A stretch of 64,000 nucleotides of DNA from Linnemannia elongata (GCA_036320915.1 JAXBDG010000018.1:806001-870000); one strand, 5' to 3'; counted from the first letter of the stretch, positions 50,019 to 59,463 are shown. A program made the numbers and translations. Notes: generated by a model from the letters alone, not told the origin.

Positions 50019-50579
50019 TTATGGATGTCCTTGTGCACGAGAGGTGAGGTACGTCAGGCGCTGCTCGAGCATGCGTACGTGCGAATCCCAGGCATGTCGG
50101 GCCTCCAACATATACCTGAGCTCCTGCTCACGCTGACTGAGGTTTCGCATCACCAGTAACAGTTGATCGTACTCCTCCTGCGAGGTACAAGCAGTGAGTT
50201 TCTCGGTCACTCGTGCTGCCTGCGCGAAGAGCTCTTGTTGCTGCTGAGCGTAAACAACTAGCTGCTCTTGTTGGAGGGAGGTCCACCAGCCCTCAGTTGT
50301 AGCAGGGGCATTCGCCGGTTGTACTGATGCTGACGACGGTGCAGGTGCAGACGGCACAGGTGCAGACGACAGCGCAGGTGCGTGTGGCAACTCAGGTGCA
50401 GGCGATTGAGCATCTTCGTCTGCCTCTAGTGGCTGTTGAGTGTAACAGACCGTCTCGTCGGCCTCATGGTTGAGACAGTCCTCATGCTCGCTATCGTCCG
50501 ACTCTGAGACGTGTATGGGGTCGGAGTTGGGTGCTCGAGCTGGTCGTTTGGTACCGTAGGATGAGCGAGTTGAGGTCAT
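50019..50579 (-). CDS. Extra ORF of the chromovirus, between 5' LTR and gag
   Basis: 186 aa from ATG 50579-50577, same strand as gag-pol and ~700 bp upstream of it. The N-terminus is basic then acidic (VSESDDSEHEDCL); a Pro/Ala/Ser-rich linker follows at ~60-95, then ~85 residues of predicted coiled coil (WWTSLQQEQLVVYAQQQQEL, MRNLSQREQELRYMLEARH). No known domain is recognised. Most Ty3/Gypsy elements have no gene here. It could be a separate nucleic-acid-binding or accessory protein, or a captured host sequence. Confidence 0.65.
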   Translation of the reverse strand: MTSTRSSYGTKRPARAPNSDPIHVSESDDSEHEDCLNHEADETVCYTQQPLEADEDAQSPAPELPHAPALSSAPVPSAPAPSSASVQPANAPATTEGWWTSLQQEQLVVYAQQQQELFAQAARVTEKLTACTSQEEYDQLLLVMRNLSQREQELRYMLEARHAWDSHVRMLEQRLTYLTSRAQGHP

Positions 50580-51176
50580 TGTGTAGTGGAAGGAAAGTGA
50601 AGAATGGAAGGTGGAGAATGGGGAAAAGAGTTGTTTCTCTCATCATCCTCTTCTTTTTCCATTCTTTTATGTCTCTTCTTTTTCCTTTCTTGAATGCTAA
50701 TTGGTTCAAGGAAGTCAAGATGTGGTGCAAGATGATTGGCCACGCCATTCACAGAGAGGGGATGAGCTTGGCAAGGAAAAAGAAAATTATTTTCCTGTCG
50801 TGCATGCATACATCTTTCCTTTTGTTTTTTTCTGATGTGGGCTTGCATTGGTTTGCCACTTGTGGTCCTTCTGCCTTTGGTTCATGCACAAATCACGCAA
50901 TCTCTCCAAATAGAATGAGAACAGAACGAACGATGACATCTTTATTTTCGACCTCATGTGACACTAATCGTCAGTGGAGATCTTACCTGCGGTGAGGATT
51001 GGTCTCTGCTCAAGCATCGCAAGTGATGCGAGGTCATGCTTTCGATACCCTTGAGTATAAGCAGCAGTGGTGCCAGTGTTTTCAGACTGGATTGGTGCCA
51101 GTAGTGAGACAGTGCTCTGTCAGCTGCATTACTGCATCGCTGACCCTCCATACGGTGATGGGTATGCATTCATTCG

Positions 51177-51180
<4 letters not shown>

Positions 51181-51214
<34 letters not shown>
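51181..51214. repeat. T34 tract (A34 in the chromovirus leader)
   Basis: A pure 34-base homopolymer about 50 bp inside the 5' LTR. Confidence 0.95.
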
Positions 51215-51217
<3 letters not shown>

Positions 51218-51264
51218 TATGTGGTGGGGTAACAGAATCCCTATTGTGAATTCGTTAAGAAAAA

Positions 51265-51403
51265 TGGAAAATAATAACCAGGGTGTTATTGTCAAAGGTA
51301 ATGGGGAGAATGGAATAACGAAACAAAGAGAGGGTCTGTTTAATTCAGGGACGAAGAGTCCTTATGTACTCTTCGTCCTGGTGATACACGTGATTATAGC
51401 ACA
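51265..51403 (-). repeat. 5' LTR of the chromovirus
   Basis: 139 bp, identical to 43162-43300; as the 5' LTR it should hold the promoter, though no TATA box is evident. Confidence 0.95.
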
Positions 51404-51408
51404 GTATC
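51404..51408. repeat. Target-site duplication of the chromovirus (right)
   Basis: GTATC, matching 43157-43161. Confidence 0.9.
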
Positions 51409-53028
51409 TTTACAATCCCCAAGAAAACAGGAGACCTACGCCCGGTATTGAACCTACGCCCACTCAACAAGTTTCTAACAGCGCCCAAGTTCAAGATGGA
51501 AACCCTTACCAACATTTGCAGGATGCTCAAACCCAACGACTGGCTTACGAGTATCGACCTCAGCGATGCGTTCCTACATGTGGCGATTCACCCAGCATCG
51601 CGCAAGTACCTCCGCTTCAGATGGGGAGCGGCATCATACCAGTTCCGAACTCTGCCTTTCGGACTTTCACTTTCCCCCTTCGTATTCACAAAAATCGTTC
51701 GACCGATTCTCAAGTGGGCAAGGGAGAAGGGGATCAGGATATCGGCATACCTCGACGACATCCTAATAGCAGCCAGAACCAAGGAGGAGGCCAAGGAACA
51801 CACTCGTTTGGTTCGGGAGCAGCTGGAACGACTCGGTTTTCTCATCAAGGACACCAAGTCAACACTAGAACCTACCCAATGTATCGACCATCTTGGGTTC
51901 AGAATCAACACCGCCAACATGTCACTCTCGGTACCAAGGGCAAAGGTCCGCGATTTACGCAGGGAGGCAGAGAAGATGGTCAGGGCAGGAACCATTCAAC
52001 TTCGAAGGCTGGCGGCGTTTATTGGAAAGGCGATAGCCATGACGGTAGCGGTCTTTCCGGCTCGACTGAAGACGAGGAATCTGATACAGATTCAGAATGC
52101 AGCTCTGGCCAAGAAATGCAAGTGGACGGACCTGGTTACGCTGGATGCGGCAGCACTGGAGAATCTCAGCTGGTGGCGGTCACACCTGTCGGAATGGAAC
52201 GGACAAGGGTTCTTACCTCAGAGGACGGAAGTCGACGTTTACACGGACGCCTCAGAGGATGCGTGGGGGATGGTGATCGAGAGCAAGGAGATGTCAAAGG
52301 CATGGACCGCATCAGAGCAACCACACCACATCAACTGGAAGGAGCTTCGGGTCATTTGGCACTTGGTCCACCTTCCTACAATGATCGGGAAGACCATCCA
52401 TGTTATTTGCGACAACATAACTACGATCGCCCAAATCAACAAATTCGGCGGAACGCGATCACAGCCACTACTCGATCTGACGACCAGGATTTGGAACCAT
52501 TGTATGGCGACGGGCACACGACTCAAGACAACATACGTACCATCGCAGTTCAACCCGGCAGACGCTCCCTCCAGGAGGATGGTGACACAGTTGGAGTGGT
52601 CGATCCACACGTCGTTCTTTCAACATCTCGAGTCGAAGTGGGGTCGCCACCACATCGACCTATTTGCGACAGCGACAAACGCCAAGGTTTCCAGATACAT
52701 ATCGTGGAAACAGGAGGAGACAGCGTGGAGTCAGGACGCATTCAACAGCTCCTGGTCAGGCATGAACAGAGTTTATGCATGTCCGCCGTGGGCTCTGATC
52801 GGCAAGGTCCTTCAGAAGATCAAACAGGACAAGGTCAAGGCAACGGTCATCACTCCATTCTGGACGAGCGCGCTCTGGTACCCTACAATCACAGCCATGT
52901 CGGTCGACAAGCCCCTACGGATCCCGAGGAACCAAGTCTTACCAGCCCCGGGAAACAGCCCACACATCCTCGAGAAGAACCCAATGTGGTCACTCTCAGC
53001 CTGGAACGTCGACGGCAACAAGCAGTAG
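51409..53028 (+). CDS. DIRS RT-RNase H frame, 3' part after the chromovirus
   Basis: About 540 codons resuming in the phase left at 43161. Reverse transcriptase blocks: FTIPKKTGDLRPVLNLRPLN, SIDLSDAFLHVAIHP, LPFGLSLSPFVFTK and active site AYLDDILIA (~51746). RNase H: VDVYTDASEDAWG, NWKELRVIWHL, ICDNITTIAQ and NPADAPSRR. A conserved tail (HIDLFATATNAKVSRYISW, WALIGKVLQKI) typical of YR retroelements follows. It ends at 53028, overlapping the recombinase frame. Confidence 0.92.
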   Translation, partial: FTIPKKTGDLRPVLNLRPLNKFLTAPKFKMETLTNICRMLKPNDWLTSIDLSDAFLHVAIHPASRKYLRFRWGAASYQFRTLPFGLSLSPFVFTKIVRPILKWAREKGIRISAYLDDILIAARTKEEAKEHTRLVREQLERLGFLIKDTKSTLEPTQCIDHLGFRINTANMSLSVPRAKVRDLRREAEKMVRAGTIQLRRLAAFIGKAIAMTVAVFPARLKTRNLIQIQNAALAKKCKWTDLVTLDAAALENLSWWRSHLSEWNGQGFLPQRTEVDVYTDASEDAWGMVIESKEMSKAWTASEQPHHINWKELRVIWHLVHLPTMIGKTIHVICDNITTIAQINKFGGTRSQPLLDLTTRIWNHCMATGTRLKTTYVPSQFNPADAPSRRMVTQLEWSIHTSFFQHLESKWGRHHIDLFATATNAKVSRYISWKQEETAWSQDAFNSSWSGMNRVYACPPWALIGKVLQKIKQDKVKATVITPFWTSALWYPTITAMSVDKPLRIPRNQVLPAPGNSPHILEKNPMWSLSAWNVDGNKQ

Positions 53029-53102
53029 ACAAGGGAGCAGGAACGGGAGTCCTCACCAAGTTATTCGACTCAAGGGCAGCCCAGAAACGCCGCAAGAGAC
53101 GA

Positions 53103-54002
53103 ATGCCCGGACAACAAGCGTTTATCCAGTGGATGCAGGAGCAGGGACGCGACCCTCTCAACCCATCGGCCATGGACCTTATGAACTTCCTCGACTATGG
53201 ATTAGACGAGAGGAAGTGGAAGCTCACAACCCTTCGCACCTACAAATCGGCCATTCTACAGCTGCTCCCCGCCGCGCAGCAGCTGGAGATCAAGGAGGAT
53301 GAGCTTTTCAGGGAGTACTTAAAGGTGATGGGCGCAGGCACGTTCAAGAGACTCCACAACGCCACAGTGGACTTGGCCCCAGTCCTGTCTTGTCTCCAAG
53401 CTCTCGGCAACAACCACAGCATGGACATCAAGAACCTTACTGCAAAGACTTGCTTTCTTCTCGCCACATGCGGTCTTCTACGCCCGGACGATCTAGCTTG
53501 CACGGACGTGGCCCAATGCAAGCTCAAGGACGATGAGCTGGAACTTACAGTCGTGTTTCCCAAGGAGAAGCGAGATGGCGCGTTGATCATCAAACCTGTC
53601 GTTATCAAGTCACACCCAGTCGAGTTCTTTTGTCCGGTCAAGTCATACGTCGAGTATCGGAGACGTACCTCGGATCAGGATCGATTCGCCAGAACGACAC
53701 ATCCCAAAAGCGAGACAACACTATACACCCCCCTTATGCGACACTTAAGGAGGGCCAACCTAAGCCTGAGTACAGATGCGATTTCCAACTACATCCAGGA
53801 GATTATGCAGCTGATGCCACGAGACGAGACCCAGCCATCGTACAAGGCCCGATCAGTGGGCACTACCGCCGCACTGAAGAGAGGGATCCCCGTAGACGAC
53901 GTTGTCACACACGGCAACTGGTCGTCCCCAGCCATTGTTGAAGCGTTCTACAGGATCTCAAGAGCCCTGGCGAGCAACTTCACCACAGCCATCCTTTCCT
54001 GA
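53103..54002 (+). CDS. DIRS tyrosine recombinase
   Basis: 299 aa from the first ATG in this frame; the frame is open further upstream and overlaps the RT-RNase H end. An N-terminal core-binding region (GQQAFIQWMQEQG...TLRTYKSAI) is followed by the catalytic domain: Arg in TCGLLRPDDLA, second Arg in YKARSVGTTAAL (Tyr rather than His three residues before it), HGNWSS, and Tyr in VEAFYRI. It would insert a circular DNA copy by recombination instead of using a DDE integrase, matching the lack of target duplication. Confidence 0.88.
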   Translation: MPGQQAFIQWMQEQGRDPLNPSAMDLMNFLDYGLDERKWKLTTLRTYKSAILQLLPAAQQLEIKEDELFREYLKVMGAGTFKRLHNATVDLAPVLSCLQALGNNHSMDIKNLTAKTCFLLATCGLLRPDDLACTDVAQCKLKDDELELTVVFPKEKRDGALIIKPVVIKSHPVEFFCPVKSYVEYRRRTSDQDRFARTTHPKSETTLYTPLMRHLRRANLSLSTDAISNYIQEIMQLMPRDETQPSYKARSVGTTAALKRGIPVDDVVTHGNWSSPAIVEAFYRISRALASNFTTAILS

Positions 54003-54011
54003 CTCTGAATC

Positions 54012-54107
54012 CACAGATAGAGTCCCTGGTTAGGAAGAATAATGGTTAAGCGTTGCCGAATGTAATGACGGCTAAAGCCTATTATTCGACAACGCCAGGG
54101 ACTCTAG
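54012..54107 (+). repeat. DIRS internal complementary region
   Basis: Its left part (to about 54042) is the reverse complement of the element's left end (41761-41791). The rest, starting TGGTTAAGCG, is the reverse complement of the right end (54253-54315). It therefore spells the circle junction of the two termini, the template proposed for DIRS replication. Confidence 0.9.
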
Positions 54108-54141
54108 ATGTCCCACCCAACCCACCCTTTTCTAGCAAGTA

Positions 54142-54315
54142 GATAGAGATCAAGAGATCACCTAGAGTCCCCTTTTGTTTATTTTATCTGAGTTTATTTA
54201 CAAATTTTTTTTCGGAAGTCACGGTCATAATAAAAGAAAGATACACACAGATAGAGTCCCTGGCGTTGTCGAATAATAGGCTTTAGCCGTCATTACATTC
54301 GGCAACGCTTAACCA
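54142..54315 (+). repeat. Right terminal repeat of the DIRS element
   Basis: 54142-54268 is inverted relative to 41776-41882 and beyond; 54261-54315 is the right-end extension found only here and in the internal complementary region. Confidence 0.9.
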
Positions 54316-54525
54316 AGGTCAGAGCCCTGGGACAAGGTCTTTGATATAACACAAATGTCGTTTTCGAGTGAAAATGCCATTTGCATGGCCCTAGAGTTCA
54401 CCTTCCTTTTTGGCTTTGTGACCCGCTCCGCCAATAACTCGAAATTTTGACCAGACCCTCACTGCGCGAAGGAATTGGATTCCAGCCCACGAAGGGAGGG
54501 GATGGCCGCGGGCCTATCCACTAGG
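54316..54525 (-). repeat. Outer part of the right inverted repeat of the hAT-like element
   Basis: Reverse complement of 36119-36277 with small gaps; starts AGGTCAGAGCCCTG, which continues the sequence cut at 41760. Confidence 0.85.
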
Positions 54526-54574
54526 GAGAAAATGGAACTTTCTTACTTCACTATGCATCCCACCTTTATGTTAC

Positions 54575-54582
54575 TATAAATA
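54575..54582 (+). promoter_or_regulatory. TATA box
   Basis: TATAAATA, 72 bp before the ATG at 54647. Confidence 0.6.
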
Positions 54583-54646
54583 AGGCAAGGCGCCCCGTAC
54601 CAGAATAAATAACTCACCAAAGAAACAAAACAATAGCCGAACACAC

Positions 54647-54913
54647 ATGGCTTATAACGTCGATCGCCCTCTTGCACCCCTTCCTGCTACCGTCACCTCA
54701 TTCCCAGGCCCCCTTGTCAATCAGACTCCTCCTCCCCCTCCTCCTCTCCTTCGCATCCAAGAAAGCGGCGACGTCCACCTTCAAGCTCAGCTATATGCCG
54801 TTCAACTCCAGCTTCAAGCCCTGGTCATTAATGTGGCTCAGCAAGACTCTTCTGCCAAACACGAAAACGATGACATAATAATGGTTCATGAAGTCGATGA
54901 TAACGGGTCCTAG
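54647..54913 (+). CDS. Small acidic protein
   Basis: 88 aa from ATG 54647, no signal peptide. A Pro-rich N-terminal half (QTPPPPPPLL) is followed by an amphipathic helix rich in L and Q (LQAQLYAVQLQLQALVIN) and an acidic tail (HENDDI, HEVDDNGS). The helix and tail match the plan of the ORFs at 12818 and 10387. No known domain is recognised. Confidence 0.6.
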   Translation: MAYNVDRPLAPLPATVTSFPGPLVNQTPPPPPPLLRIQESGDVHLQAQLYAVQLQLQALVINVAQQDSSAKHENDDIIMVHEVDDNGS

Positions 54914-57338
54914 GACGAAAAGTAGGTTTTTTTTTCCCGAGTCGATCTTGTTGTCCAGCACCTTCATATCCATTGTCAGTCACGCCTGTCCCTCTGGCTC
55001 TCCTACCGCCGTCCCTTCGCGGTTCCCTCTGTCAGACCCACTTTCCGTTCTCTTCGGTCCCACCTCGTCATGAATGTCTATCCTGTCTTTCTTTGGGGCT
55101 GAAACCACACCTCTTCATTCAAACTACTCTGTTTTATTCACAACCTATCTTCATCTTATTTCCTTCCTTCTTACTTCCCGTACCTCCCCTCATCACACAC
55201 ATCTGCTCCTCTCACTTAATTACATTTTCTCTCGCCGTCCCTCATTTACATTTCCCAAAAACCTCTCCAGAGACATCATGTATATACTTCTTTCTCCGCC
55301 TCATCATCTTTTCCGACACCAATAAACATACTTCTTTAACAGCGACTACACCCACTACCCGCCACTTCCAAATGCACTCACCTTGGCGTTTGGACAGAAT
55401 CCACAGCTTTTGCCTGGTGAAAAGTGTGAGGTAACGGATAGAACAAACAAGTAGACGAGGCTGGCGGGAGCGTAAGGAAAAAGGACAGGTCAGAGAGAAA
55501 AGAGGATACCCACCATAAGCACACCTTTTTTCTTCTATGGTTCCTACGCCCTATTTGCGACAGAAGCGTTCGTTTTTCATGACTTCACTAGCCGTTTTCC
55601 ACTTTCCCTTTTCGGTTACCGTCATCACCTTCTGTTACTCTCACCTTTTCTTATTGGCTGTACCTGAAACGAACAAGCTACTGGCGGTACCTGGGTCTTG
55701 GGACGCGTTAAAAAGTACATTAGCAATAGCAAGAACAAAGTGGACACGACACGAAGACCTTGATAAGCTACACCTTCTCCTTATCCTACTTACAGGCCAA
55801 ACAAGAGGCCGTAGAACGTGGTTTGGCGGCGCGTCGGTATGGGTGGCAAGTAGGTACAAGTGAGCAAGGTACACTACATCGATGCAAGACAGGTATGTAA
55901 AGCACGTATGATACGATAAGGCGCAAGAGAGACAGAGCAAATGCGAGAGCAAAAGTGGGGAGAGTACGAGGAGAAACGAGCTGGTGTGCTCCCACTGTGG
56001 TACTCGCTCATATCATTCACATGTGCAGAAACAGTCTTTCTCGCCTCTGGTTCGCTTTCCTTGCTGTTGTTGTTGTTGTATTGGTGAACCACCCACCGAT
56101 CTCACTTTTGTCATTTATCCTTCACACGCCTTTTCCTTTTCTGTTCTTTTTTCCTTTTCTATTACGCCCTTCCTTCCCTTCCTCGCCATTCCCTGCCCCG
56201 AATCTTCCCCCTCAACACTCGCCACAACCTCTTCCTTACTGTCCAGTACCCATCACCTTTCTCAACACCACACATCACCCACCATTGGACACCCCCCTCC
56301 ATCTGTTCATCGTCATCTATCTCATAATAATAAAACTGCTCTCATCTCTCGCCAAACTCACAATAACACACGGACGTGCTCTCATCCCTCAGCTTATTAA
56401 CTGATCTGAACATACAGACAGAGAACATCTCATTCCTTGTAGTCATCGTCTTGTTGTTACAGGGACGCCGGGTTATTGTTCAAACCAGTTGAACGCTTCA
56501 CTTCATTATGGGAGCACCAGAGGAAGACAAGGCATACACTGGAGGGAAAGAAGAAATAACAAGGGTTACCTACTTTGTTTACATATTGACCTTGTGAAGG
56601 CTATGTGTTATTTGGATGAGGGACGAAAGGGTGACCGGGGAGACCGTCTTCCCCTCCTTCCCTTTCCCCTTGGAAACAATGCATTACAAGAAACAAGGAT
56701 TAACAACCAAGTTGCTTAGAGGAAAGAAAAACTACATCGTTACCGCCACCACCACCACTCCTGTCTCCTTCACATTCGTCACCTCCTCTTCTTGCTCTTT
56801 TTAAACTCATGTACCTCCATCTCTCTCTTTTCTTCCATCTCTCATCCACTATACTCCGCATTCAGAGCAGACATTCCCCCAGTGATTGATGTGAATCTCG
56901 TTTGTTTTATTTCTCATGGCCTGTATTTTGGTTTGTGGAGAATGAGTTATGGAACGGTTGTATTAAGGTAATGAAGGTAATGAAGGTAATGCTATGTTTT
57001 TTTATGAGGTATATTAAGTCTATGAGAGGGAAAAGGGTATGAGAACAGTGTGTGTGGACTGGTGGGTATCTATGAGATTAACGCTCAAAGCTTAGGGCCT
57101 GTGCTGGTGCTGGTGCTGGTGCTGGCGTTGGTGTAGTCGGCGAGGGTCATGGGGGTGTCGTGGAGGTGTCATGGAGGTTGATCGAACCGCCGATTAAGTC
57201 GTAGTGTTCGTCACCGTAGTACTTGTAACCGTGGCAGTAGAGATGCTGGCCGCAACGGTTATAGTAGCCGTATAGGTTTCCGGCGAGATCAGCAAAGACG
57301 CTGCTGCTGCCAGAGGTGTCCGCGAAAAAGGAGGCTGT
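54914..57338. other. About 2.4 kb without a supported gene
   Basis: CT-rich plus strand with many overlapping ORFs (54973-55434, 55537-55863, 55955-56404, 56489-56804). None has a domain, and most overlap frames that look equally open. A GGTGCT repeat lies at ~57100-57130. Confidence 0.45.
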
Positions 57339-57659
57339 TTAGGCAACAACCATGACTTCATCGGGCTGGTAGGCTTGGTAGGGGTCTTGAGGCCAGTCTG
57401 GGGGGGCACCGATCTCCAGTGCCATGAACTGGTCATCGAGGTTGAACAGATCGTCCTCCTCGTCGTTGTTGTAAGAGATGACTGTTGGGGTAAGGAAGAG
57501 GTGGTGATCTTGATGGTGGTGGTGTTGACCGTGATCGAGGATGAGCATGTTGCCTTCGTCCTGGGGGTATTCGATAACGTCTGTTGAGAGGAACAGTGGT
57601 TGATTAATGGATTCAAGGGAGAAGAGGTGCTGGTTGCGAGCTCGTTGCATTTGAGACAT
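57339..57659 (-). CDS. Small acidic, histidine-containing hypothetical protein
   Basis: 106 aa from ATG 57659-57657, no signal peptide. It contains HGQHHHHQDHH (~43-53) and an acidic run (NNDEEDDLFNLDD), and ends PDWPQDPYQAYQPDE. The His cluster could bind metal. No family is recognised; it may be another member of the small acidic proteins in this window. Confidence 0.42.
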   Translation of the reverse strand: MSQMQRARNQHLFSLESINQPLFLSTDVIEYPQDEGNMLILDHGQHHHHQDHHLFLTPTVISYNNDEEDDLFNLDDQFMALEIGAPPDWPQDPYQAYQPDEVMVVA

Positions 57660-58407
57660 GTCCGTCTTGGAGGTGTATGGGGGTCGTTAAGCGTTAGGTG
57701 TAGTGGTGGGGAGTAGTGGAGTGGAGAGAAGGAAAGGGAAAAAAGGAAAAAATAACTTGAGAACAGCGGACGAGGATGTATAACGAAAGGAAGAGATCAA
57801 GTTGGGTTGGTTGTATAAATGCTGCTGTTGTAAACAAAGGGCAATGCTGATCCATGGGCCACAATATTAAAAACAAATGCCCTTTTATGTGTTGTGTTGT
57901 GTCTGTGAATGTGTTCCTGTGTAATTGTGTGGGGTGCAGTTAGCTAGGCTGTCCGACCAGTCTGTCTGTCTGTCTGTCAAACAGTTAGTCAGTCAGAGCA
58001 AAAACCTTGACGGATGGGATGGCCCTCGGTCGTTTCTTCCCTTAGCTCACTGTTTGCTACTATTTGTTGCATATTGGGCAAGTAGGGCGGTCTTGTGCTG
58101 CTGCTGACCACAAATCTTTCTCTACCCACTTTTTTGTTTGTGCTCACCCATCCGCGCCTTTCTTGCCTCAAGCGAGGAAAAAGAGAGTGAGGAGGACTAA
58201 ATAGCGATAAAGAAAGAAGAGAGGTAATAAACAAAAACGAAGGAACAAAGGGCAACAAGTATTAGTCTTGGCCTATGAGAGGCGGCTCATGGTCGCACCC
58301 ATTCTATTTTAACGTCGGGTTTTATTTCCTCTCTCTCTCTTCTCGTCAACAACAACAACAATAAGCAACAGCGGCGACAACGACCCATTACAGCAACCCA
58401 TACACAC
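57660..58407. other. No gene seen
   Basis: Contains GTGT- and CTGT-type short repeats (57900-57980) and then a CAA-rich stretch leading into the duplicated segment. Confidence 0.5.
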
Positions 58408-58439
58408 CTACCAAGACAACAATTACATTCCTTTCAGCA

Positions 58440-58701
58440 ATGGTATTCAACTTTGCCTGACTCTTTCGACCTCTGGGGCTGGCTGATCCCGAGATCGATC
58501 CCGCGCATCTCTCAGAAAATATCACCTCATACACTGAGGGCCCGATCACCGAACCCGCCACGAACCAATCGACCGAGTTTCAAAGCGATCCTCTTATCCA
58601 TTTCTAATCTCTCAGCATTGGTGCTGCAGCTGCTCAGGCCGAGTTCGATCAGGACGTCACTTTGTTGGTGGGACCCCGTTGCCGACTTTACCGGGGAGAA
58701 A
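58440..58701 (+). pseudogene. Decayed copy of the small gene at 15145
   Basis: Same start context as 15145. Codon 7 is CGA to TGA (58458-58460), codon 56 is CAA to TAA (58605-58607), two single bases are lost near 58660-58675, and the original stop is AAA. Both nonsense changes are C to T. The intact copy is at 15145-15408. Confidence 0.85.
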
Positions 58702-58998
58702 GCGTCGATGAATCGCCATGCCAGTGCAGCATCACCATGCTCTTCTTGGCTACTATATTTCCCCCCCTGGAAGCATGCTGCACTGTCCTGTCGTCTCTCT
58801 CTTAGCCTTGTATCTTCCCCTCCTCTTTTGTACTGTTGTACTCTCCCTTTGTGTGTATTTACCCGACCTGTATCTTCATTCCTCTCCATACTATTACCTC
58901 CTTCCTAGGTCGTAATATAAACTCGTATTTAGTAACGGAGATCAAATGACATCTAATCTTATCAAAAGACGAAAAAAAAAAAAAGTGACTATTGGAGC

Positions 58999-59068
58999 CG
59001 TTAGCTAAGGCTCTTGAATCCTATTCGGTAGCGATCTAAGCGAAGCAACACAAGAGCCATAGCTGATG
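58999..59068 (+). other. Second copy of the conserved stem-loop
   Basis: Identical to 15711-15780 within a 98-bp block with no differences, while flanking DNA of the duplication differs by several percent. Confidence 0.6.
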
Positions 59069-59463
59069 ACTCTCCCTTTTTGGGTTTGACATTTCCTATC
59101 ATCACCAATGGCGTGTGCGCTCTGTGGCTAGTACGTTATTTTTGAATTTTGTTTTCCCTCTAGACCTCCGATTGTGGTAAAAGGAAGTGCTGTTGGTCCT
59201 TCTCATCAGGAGGAGGTTATCAAAAGGTGAAAAGGTAGGATAGCGGTAACGGCAGCTATACAGCGCCGTGCGTGGTATGAAGGAATACAGAGCGACTGTG
59301 CAGTTATATTTTCCTTTCTGATCTCCTAAACATTCACATATTGTAACACTTGCATGTGTTCATTCCCAGGGACAGATGCATGAACTATGTCAGTTGAATC
59401 GGATGAATGTATTAAGGTCTGAGCAATAAACAAGCTCATGCGTAAAGTATGTAAGAGAGAAAA

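Larger units (their letters stand above)
43162..51403 (-). mobile_element. Ty3/Gypsy chromovirus, full length, identical LTRs
   Basis: 8242 bp bounded by two identical 139-bp LTRs (TG...CA) and a 5-bp duplication. It carries one uninterrupted gag-pol with a C-terminal chromodomain and one further ORF upstream, both on the minus strand. The polypurine tract is probably the GGTGGAGGG just inside the left LTR. No standard tRNA primer site is evident next to the right LTR, so priming (tRNA or self-priming) is open. Identity of LTRs and an intact ORF point to recent movement. Confidence 0.95.
41761..54315 (+). mobile_element. DIRS-type tyrosine-recombinase retrotransposon, itself interrupted
   Basis: The element has gag, RT-RNase H and tyrosine recombinase frames in three phases, inverted terminal repeats, and an internal region complementary to both ends. 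This is the DIRS plan. It is inserted in the hAT right repeat without target duplication, as expected for recombinase-mediated insertion of a circle. A chromovirus (43162-51403 plus a 5-bp duplication) splits its RT frame; without it the element is about 4.3 kb. Its own frames show no other lesion. Confidence 0.92.
36119..54525 (+). mobile_element. hAT-like DNA transposon, interrupted by a 12.5-kb nested insertion
   Basis: Long inverted repeats enclose a hAT transposase pseudogene. The left repeat is 36119-36452. The right repeat is cut in two: 41591-41760 and 54316-54525. Placing the outer right part next to the inner one, across the DIRS element, gives the mirror of the left repeat through the junction (left: GACCT then TGTCGGGGAG at 36278). 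Outer ends are approximate and no 8-bp target duplication was found. The repeats contain CAGTGAGGGTC, a hAT-like terminus motif, some 50 bases inside the outer limit. Confidence 0.8.
58408..59226 (+). repeat. Duplicated segment, copy B (decayed)
   Basis: Copy of 15108-15932 in the same orientation 43 kb away. It keeps the 98-bp identical hairpin block (58985-59082) but loses the helicase sequence after GGAGGAGGTT. Confidence 0.85.

Noticed and set aside
51219..53030. The first ~600 codons of the long plus-strand frame ending at 54002
   Set aside because: Here the frame only shadows the DIRS RT-RNase H frame; real coding in this phase starts with the recombinase near 53.0-53.1 kb.
55537..55863. 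108-codon plus-strand ORF with ATG
   Set aside because: No domain, signal or promoter support, and overlapping minus-strand ORFs are equally open.
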